Shown: positions 9,147-16,789, counted from the stretch's first letter. The stretch: 18,402 bases of DNA from X23 sp050251575 (GCA_050251575.1 JBFWMP010000041.1:1-18402); one strand, 5' to 3'. The notes: generated from the sequence alone by a model not told the origin. Numbers and translations: made by a program.

Positions 9147-9436
9147 ATGCATTTATCTGTATCTGTAAAAAGATTCATAAGAAACAGCATAAGTTTATTA
9201 CAGTTAGACATATTAAGGGAGTAGAAACTCCATAAGCCATCTTTTCTGCTCTCTACAATACCGCAGTCCATTAATACCTTCATATGATGTGAAAGCGTTG
9301 GCTGCGTAAACTCAAATTTTTCTAGTATATCACATGCACATTTTTCTCCACAGGACAAAATATCGATTATTTTAAGTCTACTCGGATCTGAAAGTGCTTT
9401 AATAATTTTTGCATTATCATTATAATTATAATTCAT
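9147..9436 (-). CDS. arsR: ArsR/SmtB-family arsenic-responsive repressor, C-terminus lost in gap
   Basis: This is a winged-helix metalloregulator that represses its own operon and releases DNA on binding arsenite. Ninety-six residues are visible: KIIKALSDPSRLKIIDIL (dimer and first helices), then CGEKCACDILEKF with Cys29, Cys33 and Cys35 in the position of the arsenite-binding ELCxCDL motif. The recognition helix is in FTQPTLSHHMKVLMDCGIVESRKDG, and the wing is LWSFYSLN. The reading frame runs into the N block, so the last residues are missing. The ATG at 9436 follows a GAGGGG ribosome-binding site (9444-9449). A promoter and a dyad operator lie directly upstream, consistent with autoregulation of arsR-acr3-arsC. 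Confidence 0.93.
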
Positions 9437-9452
9437 TCCAACGCCCCTCTAC

Positions 9453-9468
9453 ATAGACATGTGTCTAT
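9453..9468. promoter_or_regulatory. Candidate ArsR operator
   Basis: ATAGACA-TG-TGTCTAT is a perfect 7-bp inverted repeat lying at the predicted arsR transcription start and 16 bases before the start codon. A similar sequence occurs at the DUF2703 gene promoter (10315-10329). Assignment to ArsR is by position and symmetry. Confidence 0.6.
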
Positions 9469-9472
9469 ATAT

Positions 9473-9501
9473 AACATACACCACCATCTATATATTGTCA
9501 A
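9473..9501 (-). promoter_or_regulatory. Promoter of arsR-acr3-arsC
   Basis: On the minus strand TTGACA (9501-9496) and TATGTT (9478-9473) are 17 bases apart. The -35 is perfect and the -10 weaker. The dyad operator sits just downstream. The rest of 9502-9655 is very AT-rich, and I see no gene in it. Confidence 0.6.
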
Positions 9502-9655
9502 CACGCTATGTATATACTTATATAAAATCGACTTATATATTTATTGTTCTCTATATAAATCATTTTATACGCTACTACATTAACTGTTCTTATATTCTCA
9601 ATAATGGATTTGCCGAAATCACAAGCCTAAAAAATTTTATAATTAGGGTGTCTAT

Positions 9656-9685
9656 AAAAAAGTGCAGGCGGGTATTCTACCCGCC
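9656..9685 (-). terminator. Terminator of the DUF2703 gene
   Basis: Read on the minus strand, GGCGGGTA-GAA-TACCCGCC (9685-9667) is followed by TGCAC and TTTTTT (9661-9656). It separates the DUF2703 gene from the arsR promoter. Confidence 0.85.
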
Positions 9686-9717
9686 CAATGAATCTTTGTA
9701 AATATTTTAAATTGGTA

Positions 9718-10152
9718 TTAGCAGCAGCCACCACAATTGCAGCCACATCCAGAACTTCCTGCTGATGTTGCCTCCTCTATACCTAATACCTTGAGTGCCG
9801 CCTGACGAATTGCCTTTGCAGGGATATCTTCATACTCATTGCCTTCATATGCGACTGTTCGACAGTAGGTTTGAGCTCCCAGCAAAGTTGTGCAGGAATC
9901 ACAATAATTCTCTGACACTTGGATATTCAGAATTTCTTCAATAGGAACTCCATTGAAGAGAATAATATTGGATTGAGGTATTTGAGTATCATCAAGCTTG
10001 GTCTCTGTGAGTATTACCTCAATATCCTTAGTTTGCAACGCCCTGTTTAATCTTTTTACTTCCTGAACTAGATTCTCCCCTGTATCATAACAGCGGTTAC
10101 AGGTTTCCCCTGCTACATCAAGGTGCTTCCATTCAATTTTAAGTGTCTTCAT
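9718..10152 (-). CDS. DUF2703 family protein with cysteine-rich C-terminal tail, arsenic-linked
   Basis: The 144-residue protein resembles the DUF2703 family, whose members are often found near ars genes; no reaction is established that I know of. The opening MKTLKIEWKHLDVAGETCNRCYDTG contains a CxxC, and a second CxxC lies in ENYCDSCTTLLG. TYCRTVAYEGNEYEDIPAKAIRQAA follows, and the protein ends in GCGCNCGGCC, five cysteines in ten residues. No membrane span or signal peptide is visible, so it is likely cytoplasmic. The start is placed at 10152 because AAGGAGGT (10159-10166) lies six bases before it, while the ATG at 10158 touches the ribosome-binding site. It has its own promoter and terminator. 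A soft-metal or As(III) binding or chaperone role, comparable in principle to ArsD, is inference from the cysteines and neighbours. Confidence 0.85.
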   Translation of the reverse strand: MKTLKIEWKHLDVAGETCNRCYDTGENLVQEVKRLNRALQTKDIEVILTETKLDDTQIPQSNIILFNGVPIEEILNIQVSENYCDSCTTLLGAQTYCRTVAYEGNEYEDIPAKAIRQAALKVLGIEEATSAGSSGCGCNCGGCC

Positions 10153-10289
10153 TGACATACCTCCTTCAATAATATTTGAATAGTGTTAACTATTTCCTTC
10201 AGAGCCTAAAACTTTAATTATCATAACCCTTGTTTTCTCAAGCGAAAAAAGCTTTGTATATATGAAATCATTTTTTGAGACATTGACGC

Positions 10290-10329
10290 TTATCTATATC
10301 TATTATATTCCAAGACATAGATAAATGTC
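10290..10329. promoter_or_regulatory. Candidate operator overlapping the DUF2703 promoter
   Basis: ACATAGATAAATGTC (10315-10329) matches 12 of 15 bases of ACATAGACATGTGTC at the arsR operator (9451-9465) and overlaps the -35 box. An imperfect dyad TTATCTATATC (10290-10300) / GACATAGATAA (10314-10324), with one mismatch, flanks the -10. Regulation by the neighbouring ArsR is inferred. Confidence 0.45.
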
Positions 10330-10331
10330 AA
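10302..10331 (-). promoter_or_regulatory. Promoter of the DUF2703 gene
   Basis: On the minus strand a perfect TTGACA (10331-10326) and a perfect TATAAT (10307-10302) are separated by 18 bases. The leader to the start codon is about 140 bases. It contains TTCAA-N6-TTGAA (10165-10180), a weak dyad next to the ribosome-binding site. Confidence 0.75.
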
Positions 10332-10364
10332 TATATTTTGAAAGCAGTCAACTCCAATCATATA

Positions 10365-10400
10365 CTAAAAATAGACCGACCAGAACTATTTCCCGGTCGG
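10365..10400 (-). terminator. Terminator of the acidic hypothetical gene
   Basis: Minus strand: CCGACCGG pairs with CTGGTCGG across a 9-base loop (one G-U pair), followed by TCTATTTTTAG. Between this hairpin and the gene's stop (10401-10539) I see only short overlapping frames and no supportable gene. Confidence 0.65.
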
Positions 10401-10539
10401 CATCGTGAGTTCTCTATTCAATTTCACACGCAATCTCCATTTCATCCAGTATGTTTACGGCCAGTGACCCTTCCTGCATCACCGTTATCTTTTAAGTACC
10501 ATGTAGACAAGAGAAGTTCATATCAAGACTCAAATCCTC

Positions 10540-11178
10540 TTATTCTTTTCCATTTATCTTCTCTTCATCTATCTTTTCTATAGAGATAAAATCCAATAAC
10601 GAAGAACCTGAGTCTTGTGTTATTTTTACAAACTTTAATAAGTCTAGAATTATGGGAGATGCATTGATTGATATGTTACACTCTTGCACCTCTGACTCAT
10701 TCTGCTGTTTCTTATTAAAATCTGCTGCTACAGTATCTACTGATTCTTCCTTACTATCATCAGCTTCTTCTTGCATTTCTATAGGATCTTCCACGATAAA
10801 TTTACTTATTTTGATTTCATTTTCACTTATCATATTATCATTCACTATATCAGCAACTTGAATTTCTTCCTTCTCCTCATCTATCATATCATGCTGTTGT
10901 TTTATATCTTTCTGGAATTCTAAAAAGTACTTCTCAAGGTTAGTACACTTATAATGATTTGTCTTTGTCTTGGGATTTAGTTTTTTATATAGACATTCTT
11001 CAAAATCCAAATCGTTCATTCGTGGCAAATCTTGAATAACAGCATCTTGCTTTTCTATGTTCTGTATATCACTTTCCTCCGGAGTATATTTATAGTTATT
11101 CTCATATAATTCTTTTGTGACAGGTGAACCCTGCCCTATGCTTTCCACTTTACTGCACTTTATTCTACTCGTTTTCAC
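10540..11178 (-). CDS. Hypothetical acidic protein
   Basis: I do not recognise this 212-residue protein. It has no signal peptide and no membrane span. The N-terminal part is basic and mixed (VKTSRIKCSKVESIGQGS). A middle segment contains DLDFEECLYKKLNPKTKTNHYKCT. Residues from about 100 to 165 are strongly acidic (DEEKEEIQVADI, MQEEADDSKEESVD) and probably disordered or coiled. The C-terminus has a more hydrophobic block, ASPIILDLLKFVKITQDSGSSLLDFISIEKID, which may be a small folded module. The start is placed at GTG 11178 because GGGGGTG (11186-11192) lies 7 bases upstream; a TTG at 11184 is too close to it. It is divergent from the 79-residue gene, sharing about 190 intergenic bases, which suggests but does not prove a common theme. 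Confidence 0.75.
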   Translation of the reverse strand: MKTSRIKCSKVESIGQGSPVTKELYENNYKYTPEESDIQNIEKQDAVIQDLPRMNDLDFEECLYKKLNPKTKTNHYKCTNLEKYFLEFQKDIKQQHDMIDEEKEEIQVADIVNDNMISENEIKISKFIVEDPIEMQEEADDSKEESVDTVAADFNKKQQNESEVQECNISINASPIILDLLKFVKITQDSGSSLLDFISIEKIDEEKINGKE

Positions 11179-11212
11179 TGACAATCACCCCCAATAATAA
11201 AATACCATTATT

Positions 11213-11230
11213 CATAATATGCATAATATG
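11213..11230. repeat. Tandem 9-bp repeat in the divergent intergenic region
   Basis: CATAATATG occurs twice head to tail (11213-11221, 11222-11230). Read on the minus strand this is CATATTATG twice, close to the -10 type of sporulation sigma factors, but no matching -35 was found upstream for the minus-strand gene. Confidence 0.6.
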
Positions 11231-11303
11231 TAATATTGGGACTTAAGCTTAATACAATATATTCTATTCTGTTAATGGTTTAAAATAATTAAACATTACG
11301 TTA

Positions 11304-11331
11304 ACATATTAGTAACGGGCTACATATTATA
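11304..11331 (+). promoter_or_regulatory. Candidate sigma-K (mother-cell) promoter of the 79-residue gene
   Basis: ACA (11304-11306), a 16-base spacer and CATATTATA (11323-11331) fit the sigma-K pattern mACm-N16-CATAnnnTA. The same DNA can also be read as a sigma-A promoter, TTAACA (11301-11306), 18 bases, TATTAT (11325-11330), so the assignment is open. The leader contains a small dyad AGAGTA-N7-TACTCT (11339-11357). Confidence 0.45.
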
Positions 11332-11385
11332 TCATAGAAGAGTACTTTAAATACTCTATTTAAATATTATCAGGAGGTGTATTTT

Positions 11386-11625
11386 ATGTCTACAGATTGC
11401 GAAAGATACCCTAGAACCCCATGTCCACAGCTACCTGGAACTATTCTCCGTGTATTTATTCCGGCAGGAGCAGTCATTAACCTACTCAACATAATTGAAT
11501 TATCTTCTCCTAGTGGAATATGCCTAGTTGTAAGACTACCTATATTGGGTGGAAATTCAAATCTGGCTACGCTTATTAACTCTGTAAAACAAGCTGGAGG
11601 AACTGTCGAAGTAATGAATCAGTAA
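11386..11625 (+). CDS. Small hypothetical protein, possibly sporulation-expressed
   Basis: I do not recognise this 79-residue protein. The N-terminal STDCERYPRTPCPQLPGT is Cys- and Pro-containing. The remainder is a beta-prone hydrophobic stretch (TILRVFIPAGAVINLLNIIEL, GICLVVRLPILGG) and ends in a predicted amphipathic helix and strand, NSNLATLINSVKQAGGTVEVMNQ. There is no signal peptide and no clear transmembrane helix. ATG at 11386 is chosen because AGGAGGTG (11372-11379) lies 6 bases upstream; a GTG further upstream at 11377 overlaps the ribosome-binding site and is unlikely. A perfect hairpin terminator follows. If the sigma-K reading of its promoter is right, a spore coat or outer-layer role would be reasonable, but that is inference. 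Confidence 0.8.
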   Translation: MSTDCERYPRTPCPQLPGTILRVFIPAGAVINLLNIIELSSPSGICLVVRLPILGGNSNLATLINSVKQAGGTVEVMNQ

Positions 11626-11649
11626 GGTTTAAGCAGTTATTCTTCTATT

Positions 11650-11683
11650 AAAAAGAGATGAGTTTCCTCACTCATCTCTTTTT
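11650..11683. terminator. Bidirectional terminator between convergent genes
   Basis: AAAAAGAGATGAGT (11650-11663) and ACTCATCTCTTTTT (11670-11683) form a perfect 14-bp stem with a 6-base loop. The stem's own A and T runs supply a U tract in either direction, serving the 79-residue gene and the VWA operon. Confidence 0.85.
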
Positions 11684-11690
11684 CTCGTTA

Positions 11691-12338
11691 TTATAGCTTC
11701 CGATTCTTTTTCATATCGAGCAACTTAGCAGTATGGGTAACCGGCTGTTCAGTTTGTTTAGTGGTTTGTTTCTTTTCTTCAGACTTCGAATCTAAATTCA
11801 TAACCTTCGGCTGAACCTTAATGCGTGGCTTCATTTTCTGCATTGTGGCTTGTACTGCTCTATTTCCAGCACTCCAGGAATGTTCAGTCTTATTTATAAC
11901 TTGTTGAATCCTATGATAAGGAATATTGATTCTTCTTACGGTAATATCCATCATTAGCAATAGCATTCCCAAAATAAGAAGTGCAGGGGTAATGTCAATC
12001 TCACTCCAAACCTTTTGCAGTTCTTTATTGAAAACCTGCTGAGGAGTTTCTAATACTCTCCCTCCACCTGCTTTTGCAAGTCTTATTAAATAGTCATTAT
12101 CTTTTGCTTTGTTCATATCATATTCCGGTGAATAAGGCAGTACTATACCCGTTTGGACAGCTTCTTCCTTACCATCGGTATGTTTAATATCAATACGGGT
12201 TATATATGCACCAATTTCATCCCCTTCAAATTCTGCAATATATCTGCCTGGTGCGGTTGCATCAAAAATTACCTCTTTCTGATTTCTGTCAGGATTAATG
12301 ATAACACCGGTGATTTCTTTATCAGCAGACATATCATT
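11691..12338 (-). CDS. Double-VWA/GATase-like membrane protein, C-terminal part after the gap
   Basis: This is the last 215 residues of the gene beginning at 14019, interrupted by an N block. The visible start (DKEITGVIINPDRNQKEVIFDATAPGRYIAEFEG) is an Ig-like beta domain typical of the C-terminal region in these VWA proteins. It leads to GIVLPYSPEYD and a conserved LIRLAKAGGGRVLETPQQVF segment. A transmembrane helix follows (DITPALLILGMLLLMMDITV), then a basic, disordered cytoplasmic tail rich in Lys, Gln and Thr that ends in LLDMKKNRKL. The topology therefore puts the beta domain outside and the tail inside. The stop is followed by the bidirectional hairpin, so this is the end of the operon. 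Confidence 0.85.
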   Translation of the reverse strand, partial: NDMSADKEITGVIINPDRNQKEVIFDATAPGRYIAEFEGDEIGAYITRIDIKHTDGKEEAVQTGIVLPYSPEYDMNKAKDNDYLIRLAKAGGGRVLETPQQVFNKELQKVWSEIDITPALLILGMLLLMMDITVRRINIPYHRIQQVINKTEHSWSAGNRAVQATMQKMKPRIKVQPKVMNLDSKSEEKKQTTKQTEQPVTHTAKLLDMKKNRKL

Positions 12339-12438
12339 NNNNNNNNNNNNNNNNNNNNNNNNNNNNNNNNNNNNNNNNNNNNNNNNNNNNNNNNNNNNNN
12401 NNNNNNNNNNNNNNNNNNNNNNNNNNNNNNNNNNNNNN
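12339..12438. other. Assembly gap of exactly 100 N inside a VWA gene
   Basis: Codon boundaries fall exactly at both edges of the block, so an intact gene needs a gap divisible by three. One hundred is not, and homologues carry roughly 150-200 more residues here by my recollection of the family. The block is a placeholder. Confidence 0.85.
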
Positions 12439-14019
12439 AATCTGTATAAGGCTGTCATAACCATAATTCTCTGCTTGGCCATCGGTAAGCAGGATAATAT
12501 GCTTGAGTTTTGTATCCCTGCCTACAAGAGATTTTATCGCTTCATCCAATGCAGGAAGAATACTGGTTCCACCATCTGCTCTGATACTGCCTATTTTCTC
12601 CTGAACCTCTTTTATATCCTCTATAATTCCTGTTTTGATTACCCATTGCGCTGCCCCATCAAAAGCAATAACTCCTAGCTGATCTTGCTCTTTTAAGGCT
12701 TCCGTGGAACGAATAGCAGCCTCCTTTGCCAGTTCGATTTTTGACAAGCCATACTGCCCTTCACTCATACTGCCTGACTTATCAATCACTAATACTAATC
12801 CTAAGTTAGGTATATCTGCCTTGTTTTTTAAATCCATGTCCACCGGAAGAATACGTTCAAGAGGCGTTTTAGAATATCCACCAAGCGCATAGCTATCCTC
12901 TCCGCCTGTCACAATCAAGCCTTTTCCAAGATGCTTAACATAAGATTCTAATGACTCCATAAACTTTCCATTCAAATCCTGGGCAGATACATTGGATAAC
13001 AATACAGCGTCGTAATGTTGTAATTCCGTCAATTCCAAGGGTGCAGATGCCGATCGTACAACTGTCACCTTGCTGTCAGGTTCCAGGATCTTCACAAGCT
13101 CCCGTGCTTCTTCCTGCTGCCCTTCAACAACAAGAATCTGTGGAATATCCTTTACATAGGTAAACTGAGAATACTCATTGTTCTTAAGTATCTCATCCGT
13201 ATCTGCATCAATGACTGCCCTATAGACAATATTGCCGCCCTTTACAGCTTTATCTTTAAAAACAAATCGGTTCTCTCCCTGTTGAATTTCCACCACTTGC
13301 TGGGCTACAGGCTGATTATCCGCATAAAGCTGTACTTTTGCAGATGTTTTTACATTGCTGTCTACTTTCACAAGGATGTCATACTGTTCATTAATATGGA
13401 TATATTCCGGCACAGAAAGTTGTGATATTTGAACATCAGCTGCCTTCTTTTCCTGCAGCTCAAATACATCTACAGAAATATCTTGTTGTGCAAACAGTTT
13501 TGCTTGTTGAAGCGCATTTCCTACGTTTTCTTTTCCATCAGTTATCAATACGATTTGCTTCCTGGTAGCTGTAGGCATTAGCGAATATGCCAGCTTAAGT
13601 CCTTCTTCAATATTTGAATAGCTTTTTTGTATTTTTGTTTCAAAACCATTGAACTTTGGCTGCCTCGATATAGAATGCTCTACAAGCGCATTGGCGCCAA
13701 AGCTAACAACTCCAATGCTGTCCTTGTTTCTTTTATGATCTATAGCATTACTAATAAACTCTTTCATAGCCTCTTCCGACTCTGCTGTACTGTCTGACCG
13801 GTCGACAACAAATATGGTGGTCGTATCGTCCGAATAATGTTTTATATTCATTCCAGCCAATGCCAAAATCAACAAAACAAAAACAAGCATTCTCGCAGCA
13901 ATAATAGAAATTCGTCTCCATTTTACAAGCTTTTTGACATGTCTATTCATAAAGAATACCATTAAAACTGCTAATGGCAATAACAGCAGCCAATAGGGCT
14001 GTATAAAATTAATCCCCAT
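12439..14019 (-). CDS. VWA domain protein with GATase1-like domain, N-terminal part
   Basis: These first 527 residues are a large membrane-anchored protein of the BatA/BatB-like VWA group. Two N-terminal transmembrane helices (about 8-24 and 38-57) precede a first VWA domain with the metal-ion site DRSDS (73-77) and LITDGKENVG. A beta-sandwich linker follows. Next is a class I glutamine amidotransferase-like domain (about 293-395, ILVVEG to GLIVTGGEDSYALGGY). It lacks an obvious nucleophilic Cys, so it is probably a binding domain, not an enzyme. A second VWA has DKSGS (413-417) and LLTDGQAENYG before the sequence breaks off in the gap. The start overlaps the upstream VWA gene by 11 bases. 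The protein probably works as a membrane-linked scaffold with the two upstream products; substrate unknown. Confidence 0.9.
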
Positions 14020-15820
14020 AATTGTACACCCACCATTCTACACTGAGTACTAGTAAAGCAAGTAAAAGCAAAATCCATGTAAGGTTATAACCGATGACAA
14101 GCTTCTCTTTATCACTGCTTAATTCCTCACTTGCTTCTCTTGTATTTGAAGAACCACCTAACGCTGATTCTGTTGCTGTCGGATAATTTACCGCAAAGAA
14201 ATGATAATTATTTTGTTTTGCCGACTTATGCTCAACGGTATAAAAACCGATTTCTTCTGTCTGCTCAAACGGAAGTATAGGGAATGGCGGAGCTGCTTTT
14301 AATTTTTTACCCGATGGACTGACTACATTCACTTCTTCTGTTTCAGGATATACACTAAATACGGCAGCTTCATACGGGACCAAACTGCTGATTTCCTGCA
14401 CTGCAGAAGGCGTCAGCCAACTGATAAAATTACTGATCATCATTGGAAATGCAGGTTTTAACGGAATATCCGACTGATGAAGGTCGAAGCCTATAACGAT
14501 AATCTTTTGAGTATCCTTTTGTCCGGCAATAATCAGAGGCACATCTCTGCTTATCAATACTGTTTCTCCCCATTCAGGAACCTTTATATCCCTTGCTTTT
14601 GATATAGAAAATCCATAATCCTGAATATGGTCCATTAAAGGATGTGCAGACTTTTCGATAGTGGATACTTCAACATCACCACTCCTTATCTCAAACAAAG
14701 GATTGTCCGGCGTTGGATTGATGATTAAAACATTACCATCCAGCGGAAGCTTTTCTGGCGTTAAACCGTCATAAATATATAAATCATAACCCTCTGTGAT
14801 ACCTACATTGTCATAATTTGTTTTAAACAGCTCCATATCAGTCAGAAGCATTAACGCCTTTTCCAAAAACACATTTCTTTCTGTGACCAACAGTACTTTT
14901 CTGCTCTTTTGCTTGTTAACCACCGTACGGGCAATATTATCCTGATCGATATCATCACTATTTTCAATTTCACACGATAATAATATGATGTCTGCGGGAA
15001 TTGAATTCCAATAAATGTCCTTGACTTCTCCCGGCTGCAAGTCAATATCCTTGGCATCTATTACTTTCTCATCTCCGAATAATGATAAAGAAAGCCGTTT
15101 TTCTTGTGCAGAATAATTTCTAATTCTTGATAATACTATCATGGCATCACCCTGCTGTGTGTAGGAAAGAAGTACTACCGCGGCATTATCATTATTCCCT
15201 GCAACATTTACAAACTTTATATCTTTAAAAGACTCATCAAGATAATCACCAAAAAGAATTACCTGCGCACTTTTCGATTCATTTTGAATAGATTGGATAA
15301 TGGTTCTTGCTTCCTGAATGTTTGCTGATCCATTTGTAGCCTTTATTTTTTTAACTTCTTCTACAACCGTACCTTTATCATAGCTTTTACTTATTTCAAT
15401 TTTAGTCTTATTTCCCATACTGATTACAGTAAAGCTTGTATTAGGATTGCTGTTTTCGACTACTTTTAACAATTCTTTTTTTGCTGCTTCAAAACGATTA
15501 GGACTTGAATCCTTAGCTTGCATACTGGCAGACACATCTAAAACAAGAATAAGTTCTTGAGAAATAACTCTATTTGTTTGAATAAATGGCTTCGACAATG
15601 CAAAGATAAGCAAAGACATCAAGAGAAGCTGCAGCAGCATCAGTAAATTATTCCTCAATTTCTGCCATGGCGCAGATGCTTCTATATCTTTCAATGCTTG
15701 CTGCCACAGCATGATGCTGGAGATGGGGTATTCTTGATGCTGCTGCTTTAGCAGATATAGAATAACGATTATCGGTAAAAAAATTGCAAATATAAATGCT
15801 AATGGTGAATATATAGTCAT
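14009..15820 (-). CDS. BatA/VWA domain membrane protein
   Basis: The 603-residue protein begins with the BatA (aerotolerance regulator N-terminal) domain: transmembrane helix 6-23, the short loop YPISSIMLWQQAL, and a second helix 58-77. A VWA domain follows with the metal-ion site DVSAS (95-99). Residues beyond about 240 form beta-rich and GATase-like segments (KVLLVTERN, YDLYIYDGLTPEKLP, NVLIINPTPDNP). A last helix (about 578-595, LTWILLLLALLVLSVEWW) anchors the C-terminus. The bulk would therefore face outside, with both ends at the membrane. The start ATG overlaps the DUF58 stop as ATGA, and the 3' end overlaps the next gene by 11 bases, so all three proteins should be made together. In other bacteria such proteins accompany a MoxR AAA+ ATPase; the exact client here is unknown. 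Confidence 0.92.
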   Translation of the reverse strand: MTIYSPLAFIFAIFLPIIVILYLLKQQHQEYPISSIMLWQQALKDIEASAPWQKLRNNLLMLLQLLLMSLLIFALSKPFIQTNRVISQELILVLDVSASMQAKDSSPNRFEAAKKELLKVVENSNPNTSFTVISMGNKTKIEISKSYDKGTVVEEVKKIKATNGSANIQEARTIIQSIQNESKSAQVILFGDYLDESFKDIKFVNVAGNNDNAAVVLLSYTQQGDAMIVLSRIRNYSAQEKRLSLSLFGDEKVIDAKDIDLQPGEVKDIYWNSIPADIILLSCEIENSDDIDQDNIARTVVNKQKSRKVLLVTERNVFLEKALMLLTDMELFKTNYDNVGITEGYDLYIYDGLTPEKLPLDGNVLIINPTPDNPLFEIRSGDVEVSTIEKSAHPLMDHIQDYGFSISKARDIKVPEWGETVLISRDVPLIIAGQKDTQKIIVIGFDLHQSDIPLKPAFPMMISNFISWLTPSAVQEISSLVPYEAAVFSVYPETEEVNVVSPSGKKLKAAPPFPILPFEQTEEIGFYTVEHKSAKQNNYHFFAVNYPTATESALGGSSNTREASEELSSDKEKLVIGYNLTWILLLLALLVLSVEWWVYNYGD

Positions 15821-16692
15821 TTTCCGGCTCCTATCGTCATTTTTACCATATGCTCTATATTGAAATCCGAAGATAAGCTGATATAATTAATTCCCCGTTG
15901 GAAACAGTATTTCTTAATATCTTCTGTAAAACTGTCTAAAACGTTTTGATATGCTTTAAGCAGCCCATGAGTGATAGTGATATCCTTGGCTTCTCCTGTT
16001 TCCATATCAACCATTCTTACACTCCCACCAACTGAAGGGGTTAATTCCTCAGGCGAAAGCAAGTGGCATAGTATAATGTCCTGTTTTTTAAATTGAAGAT
16101 ATTTCAAGCCTTCTTTAATCCCATCAAAAGACATTAAGTCAGATATTACAATAGCAATACCCGCTCCTCCATTCCCATCAAAGGCTTTAATCGCTTTACT
16201 AAGGCTTGTATTCCCTTCGAATGGTAAATTGCTGAGATAACTCAGCACCTGCCAAAATCCATCTTTTCCGTGGATTGACTTTCTTGATGAATGCAGCTGT
16301 TCATTGATAGAATACACTGAAACCCTGTCGAAGTTAGATAGCCCTATATAAGCTAATGCTGCAGCCAGTCTTTTACCCTGTATTCCTTTATTGGGTTGTC
16401 CCCAATTCATAGAATTGCTGGTATCTATAAATATATTGATTCGGGCTTCGCGCTCTTCCATGAAAAGCTTGAGAAAAAGTTTCTCAAATCTTCCGTAGGC
16501 ATTCCAATCTATTCTTCTGAAATCATCCCCGGATGAATACTCCCTATAATCCGAAAATTCAACAGAACTGCCCTTACTTCTTGACTTCCTGTTTCCGCTT
16601 CCGTTCGAACTCATTAATTTGCGGCAATCTATTCTTAATTGTTCAATTTTTCTTAGAAATTGACTGTCAAACAGGCTATCTGTTCTTTCCAT
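15817..16692 (-). CDS. DUF58 domain-containing protein
   Basis: The 291-residue cytoplasmic protein carries the DUF58 signature (about residues 45-80: VEFSDYREYSSGDDFRRIDWNAYG, then KLFLKLFMEE) and a VWA-like fold beginning INIFIDTSNSMNWG with a metal-ion site DTSNS (90-94). Both are characteristic of the proteins encoded next to MoxR ATPases. The start is placed at ATG 16692 because a GGTGAT element precedes it, whereas the in-frame ATG at 16710 has no ribosome-binding site; the longer form would be 297 residues. It is the first gene of the operon here; no moxR lies directly upstream, where a toxin-like peptide gene is found. It is coupled to the next gene by an ATGA overlap. Confidence 0.92.
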   Translation of the reverse strand: MERTDSLFDSQFLRKIEQLRIDCRKLMSSNGSGNRKSRSKGSSVEFSDYREYSSGDDFRRIDWNAYGRFEKLFLKLFMEEREARINIFIDTSNSMNWGQPNKGIQGKRLAAALAYIGLSNFDRVSVYSINEQLHSSRKSIHGKDGFWQVLSYLSNLPFEGNTSLSKAIKAFDGNGGAGIAIVISDLMSFDGIKEGLKYLQFKKQDIILCHLLSPEELTPSVGGSVRMVDMETGEAKDITITHGLLKAYQNVLDSFTEDIKKYCFQRGINYISLSSDFNIEHMVKMTIGAGK

Positions 16693-16731
16693 ATCATCAC
16701 CACATTTCATTAATAGAAGTTAGACGTTCTT

Positions 16732-16761
16732 TTTATAAAAAATGTTCCTTCTTTAAAACAA
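16732..16761 (-). promoter_or_regulatory. Possible promoter of the DUF58-VWA operon
   Basis: Minus strand TTGTTT (16761-16756), an 18-base spacer and TATAAA (16737-16732) make a moderate sigma-A promoter about 40 bases before the DUF58 start. It begins just after the toxin terminator's T tract. Confidence 0.35.
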
Positions 16762-16789
16762 AAAAACACCCTGCTTCGTACGCAGAGTG
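16761..16789 (-). terminator. Terminator of the small holin-like peptide gene
   Basis: Minus strand CACTCTGC (16789-16782), loop GTACGAA, GCAGGGTG (16774-16767), with one G-U pair, followed by TTTTTT (16766-16761). Confidence 0.75.

Noticed and set aside
2069..9152. Plus-strand frames opposite hsdR, hsdM, arsC and acr3
   Set aside because: They are the complementary strand of strongly conserved genes and lack start signals.
9459..9701. 80-codon plus-strand frame between arsR and the DUF2703 gene
   Set aside because: Composition is simply AT-rich, there is no ribosome-binding site, and it runs through the arsR promoter and the DUF2703 terminator.
10382..10539. Short protein-like frames (minus strand), including a 21-residue frame at 10414-10479
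   Set aside because: Each is under 30 codons, in different frames, without a ribosome-binding site. They could be a degraded gene end, but I cannot support one.
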